Shown here in pieces: positions 10,473 to 19,719 of a DNA stretch of 64,000 bases. A program made the translations under genes and the position numbers. Origin of the DNA: Oscillospiraceae bacterium (GTDB lineage: Bacteria; Bacillota; Clostridia; Oscillospirales; SIG627); the NCBI GenBank assembly GCA_015064635.1, contig SVRV01000006.1, forward strand, positions 31,494-95,493, read 5' to 3'. Under the pieces are notes generated by a model. That model did no database searches. It saw only the letters and a list, made by a program, of their open reading frames with translations, and had not been told where the DNA came from. Within the stretch, counting starts at the first letter, position 1. The number at the start of each line of letters is the position of its first letter.

Positions 10473-11288
10473 TTAAAGAGAGTTGAAATAATTTGCAAAG
10501 CTTAAAATTTTATTCTTGTTTTTGCAGTTTTTTCTGTAAAACAGCCAAAGCGTTCTTGATACGGGAGGAGATATTGGCAGGATGTTGATTTCATCGGTGC
10601 TGCCTGCAACCGACAGCAAAGGAAGCATTGAAATGCCCATTTCCGCTTTCACCATTTGTATTATCGGTCCGTCATCATGCGAGCTTATCATAATTACATC
10701 GTCAAAAAGCTCTTTTTGAACACTTTCCGCTATTTTGGTTTCGTTTGACATTATAAAGGTTTCGGGATAGTATGTATCGGTTCTGAATTCAGTATAACCT
10801 GTTTTGCTTTTTGGAAATATTGCAACGAAGGGGTCTTCCATAATCTTTATAGCTTCGTATCCCGAAGATGGTATTCTATCACCTATGAGAATATCAGCTC
10901 CGCAATTCATTAAGTCAACCAAGGTGTTTACAACTGTTATGTTTATGTGAGTGTCGGTGGTGTCGGAGCAAAACTTTTTCACCACATCAGGTAAAAGGTA
11001 TTTTGAAACACTGGAAAATGTACCGATTGTAAGCGTTTTGCTTTTTTTAGGCATACCGCATATTTCATTTTTTATATCGCAAATCTGTCTTAATGCATCA
11101 ACTATTTCCGCATCCTTCACTTCAATTCCCGAGTGAGTACGTTTTATAAATTCTGTGCCTATTTCATCTTCCAAGGCATCGGCGATATGTGTAAGTGCTG
11201 ACGGAGTATACGAGTAAATCTCTGCGGCTTTTGAAAAAGAGCCAAGCTCCAAGGCATAAAGTATCATTTCAATTTTTGTTATATCCAT
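10473..11288 (-). CDS. LysR-family transcriptional regulator
   Basis: N-terminal HTH (ALELGSFSKAAEIYSYTPSALTHIADALEDEIGTEFIKRTHSGI) plus substrate-binding domain. Confidence 0.85.
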   Translation of the reverse strand: MDITKIEMILYALELGSFSKAAEIYSYTPSALTHIADALEDEIGTEFIKRTHSGIEVKDAEIVDALRQICDIKNEICGMPKKSKTLTIGTFSSVSKYLLPDVVKKFCSDTTDTHINITVVNTLVDLMNCGADILIGDRIPSSGYEAIKIMEDPFVAIFPKSKTGYTEFRTDTYYPETFIMSNETKIAESVQKELFDDVIMISSHDDGPIIQMVKAEMGISMLPLLSVAGSTDEINILPISPPVSRTLWLFYRKNCKNKNKILSFANYFNSL

Positions 11289-11385
11289 ACTGTCACCTGT
11301 TGAAAAATATTCATATCCATATTATAAAACCGAACTTCACATTTGTCAAGAACTATGCTATAATCCATAACCGAGGTGATTTTTT

Positions 11386-12258
11386 ATGGTAAAAAATAAA
11401 AGGGTGATGGCTTATATAGGGCTGTTTTTCGTGCTCTTTGTCTGGAGCTTATCTCCGCTGTTTACATATGAATTGCAGAAATTTTATTCTCCTACCTTCA
11501 AGCTTGCGTTTGGTGAATTTTTACTGTTTTTTATATACATATCAATGTCCGCAAAGCATTTGAAGGAATTTAACATAAGCTACATAAAGGTTGGTATACC
11601 CACAGGCTTTTTTCTGGCGCTTGCTAACGTATCGCAGAAAATCGGACTTAATTATACAACTCCCGCAAAATATGCTTTTCTCGAGAACCTTTCCTGCGTT
11701 GTAGTGCCTATACTTATGTACTTTATGATTAAAAAGAAAATAAGACCCATAACGGTTATTTCTGCGGTAATGTGTCTTGCGGGCGTTTTCGTCCTTAACG
11801 GTGTAAGGCTGGACGGAGGTTGGGGAATAGGCGAAATACTTTGTGCTCTTGCCGGTGTTTTCTATTCTTTTAATATTGCGGGTACTGCTGTATATGCAAA
11901 TAAGCTGCACGCACCTTTGTTTTTAGCTGTACAGAGCGTTGTAGGCTTTACCTTTAATTTGATTCTCTCCTTTATTTTTAATTTTACGGGTATTGAAAAA
12001 ATAGTGTTCCCGCTTGATTGGAAGCTTATCACGTTAATGGTTCTTGTTGTTGCAATTTCTTCAGGACTTTGTTGGCCTATTCGTACCAATGCCCTGAAGC
12101 ATATATCAGCCTCAACGGTTGCAATAATAATGTCATTTTCCGCTTTTATGACGGCAATTGTGTCTGTCGCATTCGGCACAGATGTTCTTTCTCTTGAAAT
12201 GATAATAGGTGGTATAGCAATAGTTATTGCGATAATTCTATCTTCCTTTGATAAGTAA
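11386..12258 (+). CDS. EamA/DMT-family transporter
   Basis: ~10 TM helices; two EamA-like repeats; divergent from the LysR gene. Confidence 0.85.
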   Translation: MVKNKRVMAYIGLFFVLFVWSLSPLFTYELQKFYSPTFKLAFGEFLLFFIYISMSAKHLKEFNISYIKVGIPTGFFLALANVSQKIGLNYTTPAKYAFLENLSCVVVPILMYFMIKKKIRPITVISAVMCLAGVFVLNGVRLDGGWGIGEILCALAGVFYSFNIAGTAVYANKLHAPLFLAVQSVVGFTFNLILSFIFNFTGIEKIVFPLDWKLITLMVLVVAISSGLCWPIRTNALKHISASTVAIIMSFSAFMTAIVSVAFGTDVLSLEMIIGGIAIVIAIILSSFDK

Positions 12259-12261
12259 ATA

Positions 12262-12300
12262 AAACGCTCAGGACAGCTTTGTGCCGCCCTGAGCGTTTTG
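12262..12300. terminator. Bidirectional terminator
   Basis: AAAACGCTCAGG ... CCTGAGCGTTTT between convergent genes. Confidence 0.88.
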
Positions 12301-12879
12301 TTATCTTTTCAGTTCATCAAGTCCAAGTGATGTGCCTTTATCTGTTTCCACAAAATCAAGCATTTCGTCAATATCGTCAAAGAAGGAGTAAAGGGTGAGA
12401 ACACCTTCTTTGACAAATTCCTTCTTAACTGCAACCTTCATCATGTGCTGAAGCTCATCGAAATATCCGTTAATATTGAATACCGCAATGGGCTTATTGT
12501 GTTGTAAAAGCTGCTTTGATGTGAGTATCTCAAAGAATTCTTCAAAGGTACCGATTCCGCCGGGCACCATAATAAAAGCATCAGCGGAGTCTTCCATTTC
12601 TTGCTTTCTTTCACGCATTGTTTCAGTGTATACAACCTCGTCGCAGTCTTTTGCAACGATTTCCACATCAGCATCGGTGAAGAAGGTCGGGATAACACCT
12701 TTTACGTGTCCTCCGCCTTCCGAAACACCCTTTGCCACAGCGCCCATAAGTCCGGTGCCACCGGCACCGAAAACAAGTCCGTGTCCACGTTTTGCCAGTT
12801 CAAGTCCGAGTTTTTGCGTTTCTTTGATATAAATTTCATCTATTGTGCTACTTGCAGCACCGTATACGCATATAACCAT
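12301..12879 (-). CDS. LOG family / TIGR00730 Rossmann-fold protein
   Basis: GGxGTxxE motif (PGGIGTFEEFFE) and FGAGGTGLMGAVA. Confidence 0.92.
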   Translation of the reverse strand: MVICVYGAASSTIDEIYIKETQKLGLELAKRGHGLVFGAGGTGLMGAVAKGVSEGGGHVKGVIPTFFTDADVEIVAKDCDEVVYTETMRERKQEMEDSADAFIMVPGGIGTFEEFFEILTSKQLLQHNKPIAVFNINGYFDELQHMMKVAVKKEFVKEGVLTLYSFFDDIDEMLDFVETDKGTSLGLDELKR

Positions 12880-12888
12880 AAAATCTCC

Positions 12889-14739
12889 TTATAATCTGCC
12901 CTTTGTAACTGCCATCTGCCATGTGTTACGGCAGAGAGGTCTGTTCTTTTCCCATCCGGGAACTTCGGGAAGTCGTTCTGCTTCAAGCTCCTGAAGCTCT
13001 GTTCTGTCTCCGCTTACATATTCATTTATCATTTCGGCGCTGTGCTCAAGTCGAAGCATCAGACCGCCGAGCCTTGCATCCTGCACCTCAAAGCCGAAGT
13101 CTTTGTTGTCGATTCTCCAACGCTTTGCATGGAGACGTGCAAAATTTCTTATATCCTTTATGATTTCGGGAATAACTTCGTTTGCAAGTCTTGAAAGTTC
13201 CGCTTTGTCTCCCTTGTCATATGCCGCTTTAAGATTAATGCCAAGCTCTGCTTTGTTTGAAAGCGCCTTTGCAAGTACAGAAAGTGGCTCAAAGAGATAA
13301 GACCAGCGAGGGTTCCGCTTTGCACATTCACCGAGTACAACAGAGGCTTTTGCAAAATGCTCGTTTGCACCTGTTGGTACATGCCAATCCCACATACCTT
13401 GCATTGCATCTCCGTAAAGCAGGTATTTGTGCATTACAGCCCAGGGCTCCCACATTGAATCCATTTTGTGGAATAGGTTCATTTCAAGGAAATCGTCGAA
13501 GCTTGCTTCAAATATACTCATCGCACCACGGAGTGATTCGTCACTCAAATCTCCCGTCCATACACCCTCGGCGTATGCCACAACTGTGGGAAGACCTGCA
13601 AATGTGGAGCATTCTGCACCGTTGTCACCCCACATGGTATTGAATATGCTTTCAAGAGGATAATTGGGAAGCACTTTAAATACAGCTCTTACATTGTCAA
13701 GAGAGTAGCACTGCATGGGGGCAAAGCCATACCATGTGGATGAGCCACCTGCATATGATACCTTGCGGTTAAAGAGCATATGCTGGTCAAGCATACCGCG
13801 ATAGAATTCGGGGTCGTCTCTGTAATAATCCCAGAATACAATAGTCATATCTTCTGGTACGGAGTTAAGGACTTCAGGAGTAAACTCCTTAACATCGAAG
13901 TAACCGCCTGTGGGAGAGCAAACTCTGAAGAACATATCCGACCACATCATGGGCTCATAGCCATATTTGTGGCAAAGAGCCATAACCTTTTCAAGATGCT
14001 CCTTCATAATCTCGCTTCTCTTTTTGTAGCCAAACATATCGAGATACTTACCGAGACCGAGCATATGAGCTTCGTCCATTCCCACGTTTATCTGCTTTGA
14101 GCGGAATGCTTTTTTCATAGTAATAAACATTTTCTCGATAAGCTCAAGGGATTTTTCAAGTCCTACATTGAGGATGTTTGCGTTGTCGCGAACGGATGCA
14201 TATTCAGGCCAGTTGAAGATAGCATCAAGGTGAGCAAGAGTCTGAATACAAGGAATAACTTCGATATCGAACCTTGCAGCATAGTCGTCCATTTCGCGAA
14301 GTTCATCAACTGTGTATCTTCCTCGGAGATGTCCGAAATAAGGTTCACCCTCAATTTCGTAGGTATCCTCAGTGTATATTTGAAGCATATTGTAGCCGAG
14401 AAGTGCTGATATTCGGATAAATTGCTTCATCTTTTCAACACGTCTTACGCCGTTACGGGAGCAGTCCACCATAGTGCCAAGCTGACGCACAAGCATTTTC
14501 TGCTCTGTTTCATAGGCGGTTTCGCCCTTGGAAATGATGACACCAATACCTCTGAAAAGAGAGTTGAGTGTAGAATAGTACAGAGTTATATTCTTACCGT
14601 CAGACTTGATTTTTATACCCTCGTCGCATTTGTCAAGGGTTATTGTTACTCCGCCCTCGCCCCATGTACAGCCTGTTTCGGTAAGCAGTTCTTTTATTTC
14701 ATTTTCATATTTATCGGCATTTATTATGTATAATTTCAT
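12889..14739 (-). CDS. GH20-like beta-N-acetylhexosaminidase (copy 3 in transcription order)
   Basis: Conserved MDEAH catalytic-pair motif, IEVIPCIQTLAHLDAI; 616 aa; paralogous to the next two. Confidence 0.78.
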   Translation of the reverse strand: MKLYIINADKYENEIKELLTETGCTWGEGGVTITLDKCDEGIKIKSDGKNITLYYSTLNSLFRGIGVIISKGETAYETEQKMLVRQLGTMVDCSRNGVRRVEKMKQFIRISALLGYNMLQIYTEDTYEIEGEPYFGHLRGRYTVDELREMDDYAARFDIEVIPCIQTLAHLDAIFNWPEYASVRDNANILNVGLEKSLELIEKMFITMKKAFRSKQINVGMDEAHMLGLGKYLDMFGYKKRSEIMKEHLEKVMALCHKYGYEPMMWSDMFFRVCSPTGGYFDVKEFTPEVLNSVPEDMTIVFWDYYRDDPEFYRGMLDQHMLFNRKVSYAGGSSTWYGFAPMQCYSLDNVRAVFKVLPNYPLESIFNTMWGDNGAECSTFAGLPTVVAYAEGVWTGDLSDESLRGAMSIFEASFDDFLEMNLFHKMDSMWEPWAVMHKYLLYGDAMQGMWDWHVPTGANEHFAKASVVLGECAKRNPRWSYLFEPLSVLAKALSNKAELGINLKAAYDKGDKAELSRLANEVIPEIIKDIRNFARLHAKRWRIDNKDFGFEVQDARLGGLMLRLEHSAEMINEYVSGDRTELQELEAERLPEVPGWEKNRPLCRNTWQMAVTKGRL

Positions 14740-14745
14740 TTTATA

Positions 14746-16620
14746 TCACTTCCTTGATTTTGAATAAATTTCACTCCAGATGTACGCATCTGTAAGAGAG
14801 CCTTGCTTTCCGTCGCTACCTTCACCAAGGAGATTGAGTTCAGCACCGCCTTTGTCTGCAAGTCTCGGAGCTTCAAACTCTTCAATTCTGTCAAGCTCAC
14901 CCGCAAGATATGCATTTACGGTTTCGGCTGTTGCTTCAAGTCGTTGAATGAGACCGCCAAGTCTTATGTCCTGCACGTCAAATCCGAAATTCTTGTTGTC
15001 AACTCTCCATCTTCTGCGATGTGCCGAAATGAAGTCCTTTGTTTCTTCAATGAGATAGGGGATTGTTTCGTTTGCAATGATACCAAGCTCGTCCTTATCT
15101 TTATTATCATATGCAGTTTTCAATTTTATGCCAAGCGTTGCCTTTGTTGCAAGCACGCTTGCAAGCTTTTCAAGTGCGTTGAATATATAAGCCCACTTGG
15201 GATTGCGCTGTGCACAGCCCTCAAACACATTTGCGGCGTTTGAGAAAAACTCATTTGCATCCTCGGGAATGTGATAGTCCCAAGTACCGAGCAACGGGTC
15301 ATTGTAAAGCATATACTTGTGTACGATAGACCACATTCTCTTGTAAAGGAGAAGGTCCATTTCAAGGAAGTCACGGTATGATGCTCCGAGTACTGCCATT
15401 TTACTTTCAATGGATTCGTCACTTGTGTCACCGTTCCATCCGCCCTCTGCATAAGCTACAAGAGTTGGCAGGGGAGAGAATGCCGATGCCTCAGCACCAT
15501 TATCGCCCCAAATTGTAACGAGGACCGTGTCAAGGTCGTATTTTTTAAGAGAGGTTGTTGCGTGGCGTGCTACATTTACCGCATATTTCTGTGCAGGTGC
15601 AAAACCGAGCCATGTCCATACACCGCCGGCAAAGGAAACCTTGCGGTTGAATAACATGTGCTTGTCAAGCATATGCTCGTAGTCCTCTGCATTTGTGAAA
15701 TGATAGTTCCAGAATACAAGATTTACTTCCTCGGGTACAGACTTGATTACGTCCTCACTGAGTACAATACTCTTGTCGTAGTAATCGTCTGTGGGAGAGC
15801 AAACTCTGAAGAACATATCCGACCACATCATAGGCTCATAGCCGTGCTTACGGCAAAGCTCCATAACACGAGCAAGATGTTCCTTCATTATTTCGCTCTT
15901 TTTCTTGTAGCCGAACATATCCATGTATTTTCCGCGTCCAAGCTCATGTGCTTCATCCATACCGATGTTTATCTTATTGGTCTTGAATGCTTTCTTTGAG
16001 GCTGCAAGCATCTTGTCGATAAATTCATATGTTTCCTCAAGTCCTACATTGAGGATGGGACCTTTATCTCTTATTTTCTTGTAGCAAGGCCACTCGAAAA
16101 TAGCGTCAAGATGTGCAAGAGTCTGAATACAGGGTACAGCTTCAATTCCGAGGCTTTCGGCATAAGCATCTATTTCCTGCAATTCCGCAACAGTGTATCT
16201 GCCTCTGAGATGACCGAAGTAAGGCTCACTTTCGATTTCATATGTATCCTCGGTATAAAGCTGAATAGTATTGAAGCCGAGAAGTGCTGAAATTTTAAGG
16301 AAACGTTTTACCGATGCCATGTTTAAAACAGCATTTCTTGAACAGTCAACCATGCATCCGAAATGCTTGTAGCTGAGCTTTTCTGTTATTTCATACTCTG
16401 TTTCGCCCTTTGCAATTATAACACCTATACCTCTGAAAAGAGAATTGAGTGTGGAGTAATAAAGGGTTATATCCTTTCCGTCCGAAACGATTCTGATACC
16501 CTCATCGCACTTGTCAAGGGTAACATAAACACCGCCCTCGCCCCATACGGCTGTGGTTTCTGTAAGTACTTCTTTGATAATAGCCTCGTATTTTTTTGCG
16601 TTTGTGAAAATAATGTTCAT
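14746..16620 (-). CDS. GH20-like beta-N-acetylhexosaminidase (copy 2)
   Basis: Same architecture and motifs (NIGMDEAHELGRGKYMDMFGYKK). Confidence 0.78.
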   Translation of the reverse strand: MNIIFTNAKKYEAIIKEVLTETTAVWGEGGVYVTLDKCDEGIRIVSDGKDITLYYSTLNSLFRGIGVIIAKGETEYEITEKLSYKHFGCMVDCSRNAVLNMASVKRFLKISALLGFNTIQLYTEDTYEIESEPYFGHLRGRYTVAELQEIDAYAESLGIEAVPCIQTLAHLDAIFEWPCYKKIRDKGPILNVGLEETYEFIDKMLAASKKAFKTNKINIGMDEAHELGRGKYMDMFGYKKKSEIMKEHLARVMELCRKHGYEPMMWSDMFFRVCSPTDDYYDKSIVLSEDVIKSVPEEVNLVFWNYHFTNAEDYEHMLDKHMLFNRKVSFAGGVWTWLGFAPAQKYAVNVARHATTSLKKYDLDTVLVTIWGDNGAEASAFSPLPTLVAYAEGGWNGDTSDESIESKMAVLGASYRDFLEMDLLLYKRMWSIVHKYMLYNDPLLGTWDYHIPEDANEFFSNAANVFEGCAQRNPKWAYIFNALEKLASVLATKATLGIKLKTAYDNKDKDELGIIANETIPYLIEETKDFISAHRRRWRVDNKNFGFDVQDIRLGGLIQRLEATAETVNAYLAGELDRIEEFEAPRLADKGGAELNLLGEGSDGKQGSLTDAYIWSEIYSKSRK

Positions 16621-16630
16621 ATTCTACTCC

Positions 16631-18481
16631 TTAAAAAATAATAGATGACGATACAGCATCTGCCCATGTTATACTGTAACCGTAGGGGACAGCGGGATGA
16701 TTTTTGTCCATTAACAGCCTTGGAGCTTCAAGCTCCTCGATTTTTTGGATTTTTCCATCAAGTAAATCGTGAATTTTGTCGGATGCTCCCTTGATTCGGT
16801 AGATAAGTCCTCCGATTCGTATCTCTTGCATATCAAATCCGAAGTCTTTGCTGTCGGTTTCCCAACGACGCTTGAATGATTTGAGAAAAGCTTCAATATC
16901 ACTTACAACAGATGGTATAATTATATTTGCAATATTTAAAAGCTCATCATTGTCCCTCTTATCGTATGCAGATTTTAACTTTTTACTCAGCTCGCATTTG
17001 TTTGAAAGAACCTTTGCAAAATCAGCATAGAAGTCAAAAATATAACTCCATTTTGGATTGTTTTTTGCAGCCTCACGCATCACAATTTCTGTTTCTGCGA
17101 AATGTTCATTACAACCGTCGGGAATCTGCATGTCCCATTTACCTTGAAGTATGTCAGAGTAAAGGAGATAGCGTGTTGCATAAGAGAAGGTATTTGTAAC
17201 CTTTGGGATCAGCGAAAATTTGTCGAGATTTTTAAAGTCGTCGTAGTTGGCACTGACACGCTTGGTGCAAAGCTTTAATGACTCGTCACTTGTATCTCCC
17301 GACCATCCTCCCTCGGCGTATATAGCTATAGTGGGTAGAGTAGTGAGGAAGGAAGTCTCGGCACCTCCGTCACCCCACTCGGTACAAAATACTGTATCAA
17401 AAGGATATTCCGCAATCTTTTCAACGGTTCCTTTTGCCGATATTTTTGCAAATTCCTGGAATGGTGCCATGGTTGACCAAGAAGCCGCACCGCCGGCAAA
17501 GGATATCTTATTTTTGAATCTGAAATGCTCACGGCACATTACGTTGTAAAGCTTTTCCTCGTAGTAATATTGCCACATTATGAGGTTGATGCCTTCGGGT
17601 ACGCTGTTTATTACCTCCTCGGTAAGACAAGCGCTTTCCTCAAAGTATCCGCCGTTTGGAGAGCAAATTCTAAAGAACATATCAGACCACATCATAGGCT
17701 GGTATCCGTGCTTTTTGCAAAGGGCAACAACCTTTTCGAGATGCTCACGCATTATCTCTCCACGCTCACGGTATCCAAATTTGTCAAGATATTTCCCTCT
17801 GCCAAGGTTATGCGCCTCGTCCATACCGATGTTTATTTGACGGCTTTTGAGGTTGCCCTTCATGGTAATGAGCATTTTTTCTATTAGCTCATATGTTTTT
17901 TCAAGTCCTACATTCAGTATATTTCCCGTATCAAGCAACGGTTGATATTCTCTCCATCGGAATATTGCATTAAGATGAGCAAGCGTCTGAATACATGGAA
18001 TGACCTCAATACCAAGCTGTGCGGCATAATCGTCTATTTCGTGAAATTCTTCGGCGGTATATCTGCCTCTGAGATGCCCGAAATACGGTTCGCCTTCAAT
18101 CTCGTATGTATCTTCTGTATACAGCTGTAGCATATTAAATCCCATAAGCGCCGATATGCGGCAAAAGCGCTTTACGGTTTCAACTCTGGCTACGGCGTTT
18201 CTTGAACAGTCAACCATGTTTCCAAGCTGTCTGTAACGGAGCTTTTCCGTGATATCATATGGACCTTCTCTTGAAACAACAGTTCCTATACCTCGGAAAA
18301 GAGAGGTCAGGTCGGAGTAGTAAAGAGTGACATTCTTTCCGTCTGATACAACTCTTACACCCTCGTCACATTTATCGAGAGTGACTGTGATATCACCTTC
18401 ACCCCAAGTGGCTTCGGTTTCGATCAGTACTTCTTTTATGAGCGCTTCGTACTTATCCGGATTTTGCACATAAATTTTCAT
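16631..18481 (-). CDS. GH20-like beta-N-acetylhexosaminidase (copy 1)
   Basis: Same architecture and motifs (NIGMDEAHNLGRGKYLDKFGYRE). Confidence 0.78.
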   Translation of the reverse strand: MKIYVQNPDKYEALIKEVLIETEATWGEGDITVTLDKCDEGVRVVSDGKNVTLYYSDLTSLFRGIGTVVSREGPYDITEKLRYRQLGNMVDCSRNAVARVETVKRFCRISALMGFNMLQLYTEDTYEIEGEPYFGHLRGRYTAEEFHEIDDYAAQLGIEVIPCIQTLAHLNAIFRWREYQPLLDTGNILNVGLEKTYELIEKMLITMKGNLKSRQINIGMDEAHNLGRGKYLDKFGYRERGEIMREHLEKVVALCKKHGYQPMMWSDMFFRICSPNGGYFEESACLTEEVINSVPEGINLIMWQYYYEEKLYNVMCREHFRFKNKISFAGGAASWSTMAPFQEFAKISAKGTVEKIAEYPFDTVFCTEWGDGGAETSFLTTLPTIAIYAEGGWSGDTSDESLKLCTKRVSANYDDFKNLDKFSLIPKVTNTFSYATRYLLYSDILQGKWDMQIPDGCNEHFAETEIVMREAAKNNPKWSYIFDFYADFAKVLSNKCELSKKLKSAYDKRDNDELLNIANIIIPSVVSDIEAFLKSFKRRWETDSKDFGFDMQEIRIGGLIYRIKGASDKIHDLLDGKIQKIEELEAPRLLMDKNHPAVPYGYSITWADAVSSSIIF

Positions 18482-18552
18482 GCTGTTTCTCCTTTATAAA
18501 GCCTAAAAATACAATTAAATTTTAACATAAATACAGCTTTTGTCAATGCCTT

Positions 18553-19569
18553 TTAAATCAAATTGACCAATTTTTTAACTGTCTCATAATCGGTGTTTGC
18601 GGTAGCTGCAATTCTGACCGATTTTGTTTCTTCGTTCCAATAATGCAGGTCGAAAACCGTGGTCATTCTATTCAATTGCTCTTCGCTGAATACACCGAAA
18701 AACATATTTGCTTCAACAGGGTAATAGGGAAGTATTCCTTTTTTTGCAAACTCTCTTTCAAGAAGCTTTGCTCCATTGTTTGCCTTTTTTGCATTCTCAA
18801 GCCATAGGTCGTTCTCAAACAGTGCACAAAACTGTGCTCCGATAAATTTTGATTTATCAAAATGCTGGAATGATTGCTTTTGCAGATAGGGAAGAGCATT
18901 TGCAAATTCTTTCCTCCTGAAAACTACCATTTCACCGAACATGGCACCTGATTTTGTACCGCCAACGGTGAAAGCGTCAATATTCGGATATTCTATCATT
19001 TCTGTAAGGGTACATCCAAGGCTTGCGAGTGCGGTGCCTATTCTTGCCCCGTCTACATAAACGTACATTCCAAGGGAATGAACATAGTCACAAAGTGTTT
19101 TTAATTCTTCTATGCTATATACTGTCCCGAATTCTGTCGGCTGTGTAATAACGGCAACCTTTGGATGATATTTGTACTTTTTGTTTTCCTTAAGTATTTT
19201 ATCTATAAGCTTGGGCGTAAGCTTTCCGTCAGGACTTTCAGCAAAAAGTATTTTGTTCCCGAGTGTGTATTCAAATGCCCCTGCTTCATATACGTTGATG
19301 TGTGTTTCGGAGGAACATATAACGGCGGAGTATCTGTCAAGCATTGCTTTTAATGCGATGATATTTGCGCCGGTACCGTTTATAGTGTATGTAACGTATA
19401 TTTTGTCTTTGAAATATCCTTGTATATGTTCAATAGCCTTTAAACTGTAGCTGTCGTTTCCAACACATCCGTCTACCTTTTCAAGGTTGGCTTTGGCTAT
19501 TGCTTCCATTACATACGGGTCAACATTTGTCCATATTTCACCTCTGAAATCCTTTGACATCTCAATCAT
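18553..19569 (-). CDS. Low-specificity threonine aldolase / beta-eliminating lyase family (PLP)
   Basis: YTINGTGANIIALKAML, VYVDGARIGTALASLG and FTVGGTKSGAMFGEMVVF (PLP lysine in GGTKSG). Confidence 0.87.
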   Translation of the reverse strand: MIEMSKDFRGEIWTNVDPYVMEAIAKANLEKVDGCVGNDSYSLKAIEHIQGYFKDKIYVTYTINGTGANIIALKAMLDRYSAVICSSETHINVYEAGAFEYTLGNKILFAESPDGKLTPKLIDKILKENKKYKYHPKVAVITQPTEFGTVYSIEELKTLCDYVHSLGMYVYVDGARIGTALASLGCTLTEMIEYPNIDAFTVGGTKSGAMFGEMVVFRRKEFANALPYLQKQSFQHFDKSKFIGAQFCALFENDLWLENAKKANNGAKLLEREFAKKGILPYYPVEANMFFGVFSEEQLNRMTTVFDLHYWNEETKSVRIAATANTDYETVKKLVNLI

Positions 19570-19719
19570 CTCCTTGTGCGTTTATTATATCATAATCAAA
19601 TGTAGTTATCAATAATTACAAAACATATTTTGTTAATTTTTGAAATTTACACATAAGTAATTGAAAAAAATACGGATTTGTGATAAAATGAAAAAAATAT
19701 AGTGAAAGGAGTGTAGCCT

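Noticed and set aside
12601-12894. Plus-strand ORFs opposite the LOG-family gene and GH20 genes
   Set aside because: The opposite strands carry well-conserved families; these are shadow ORFs.
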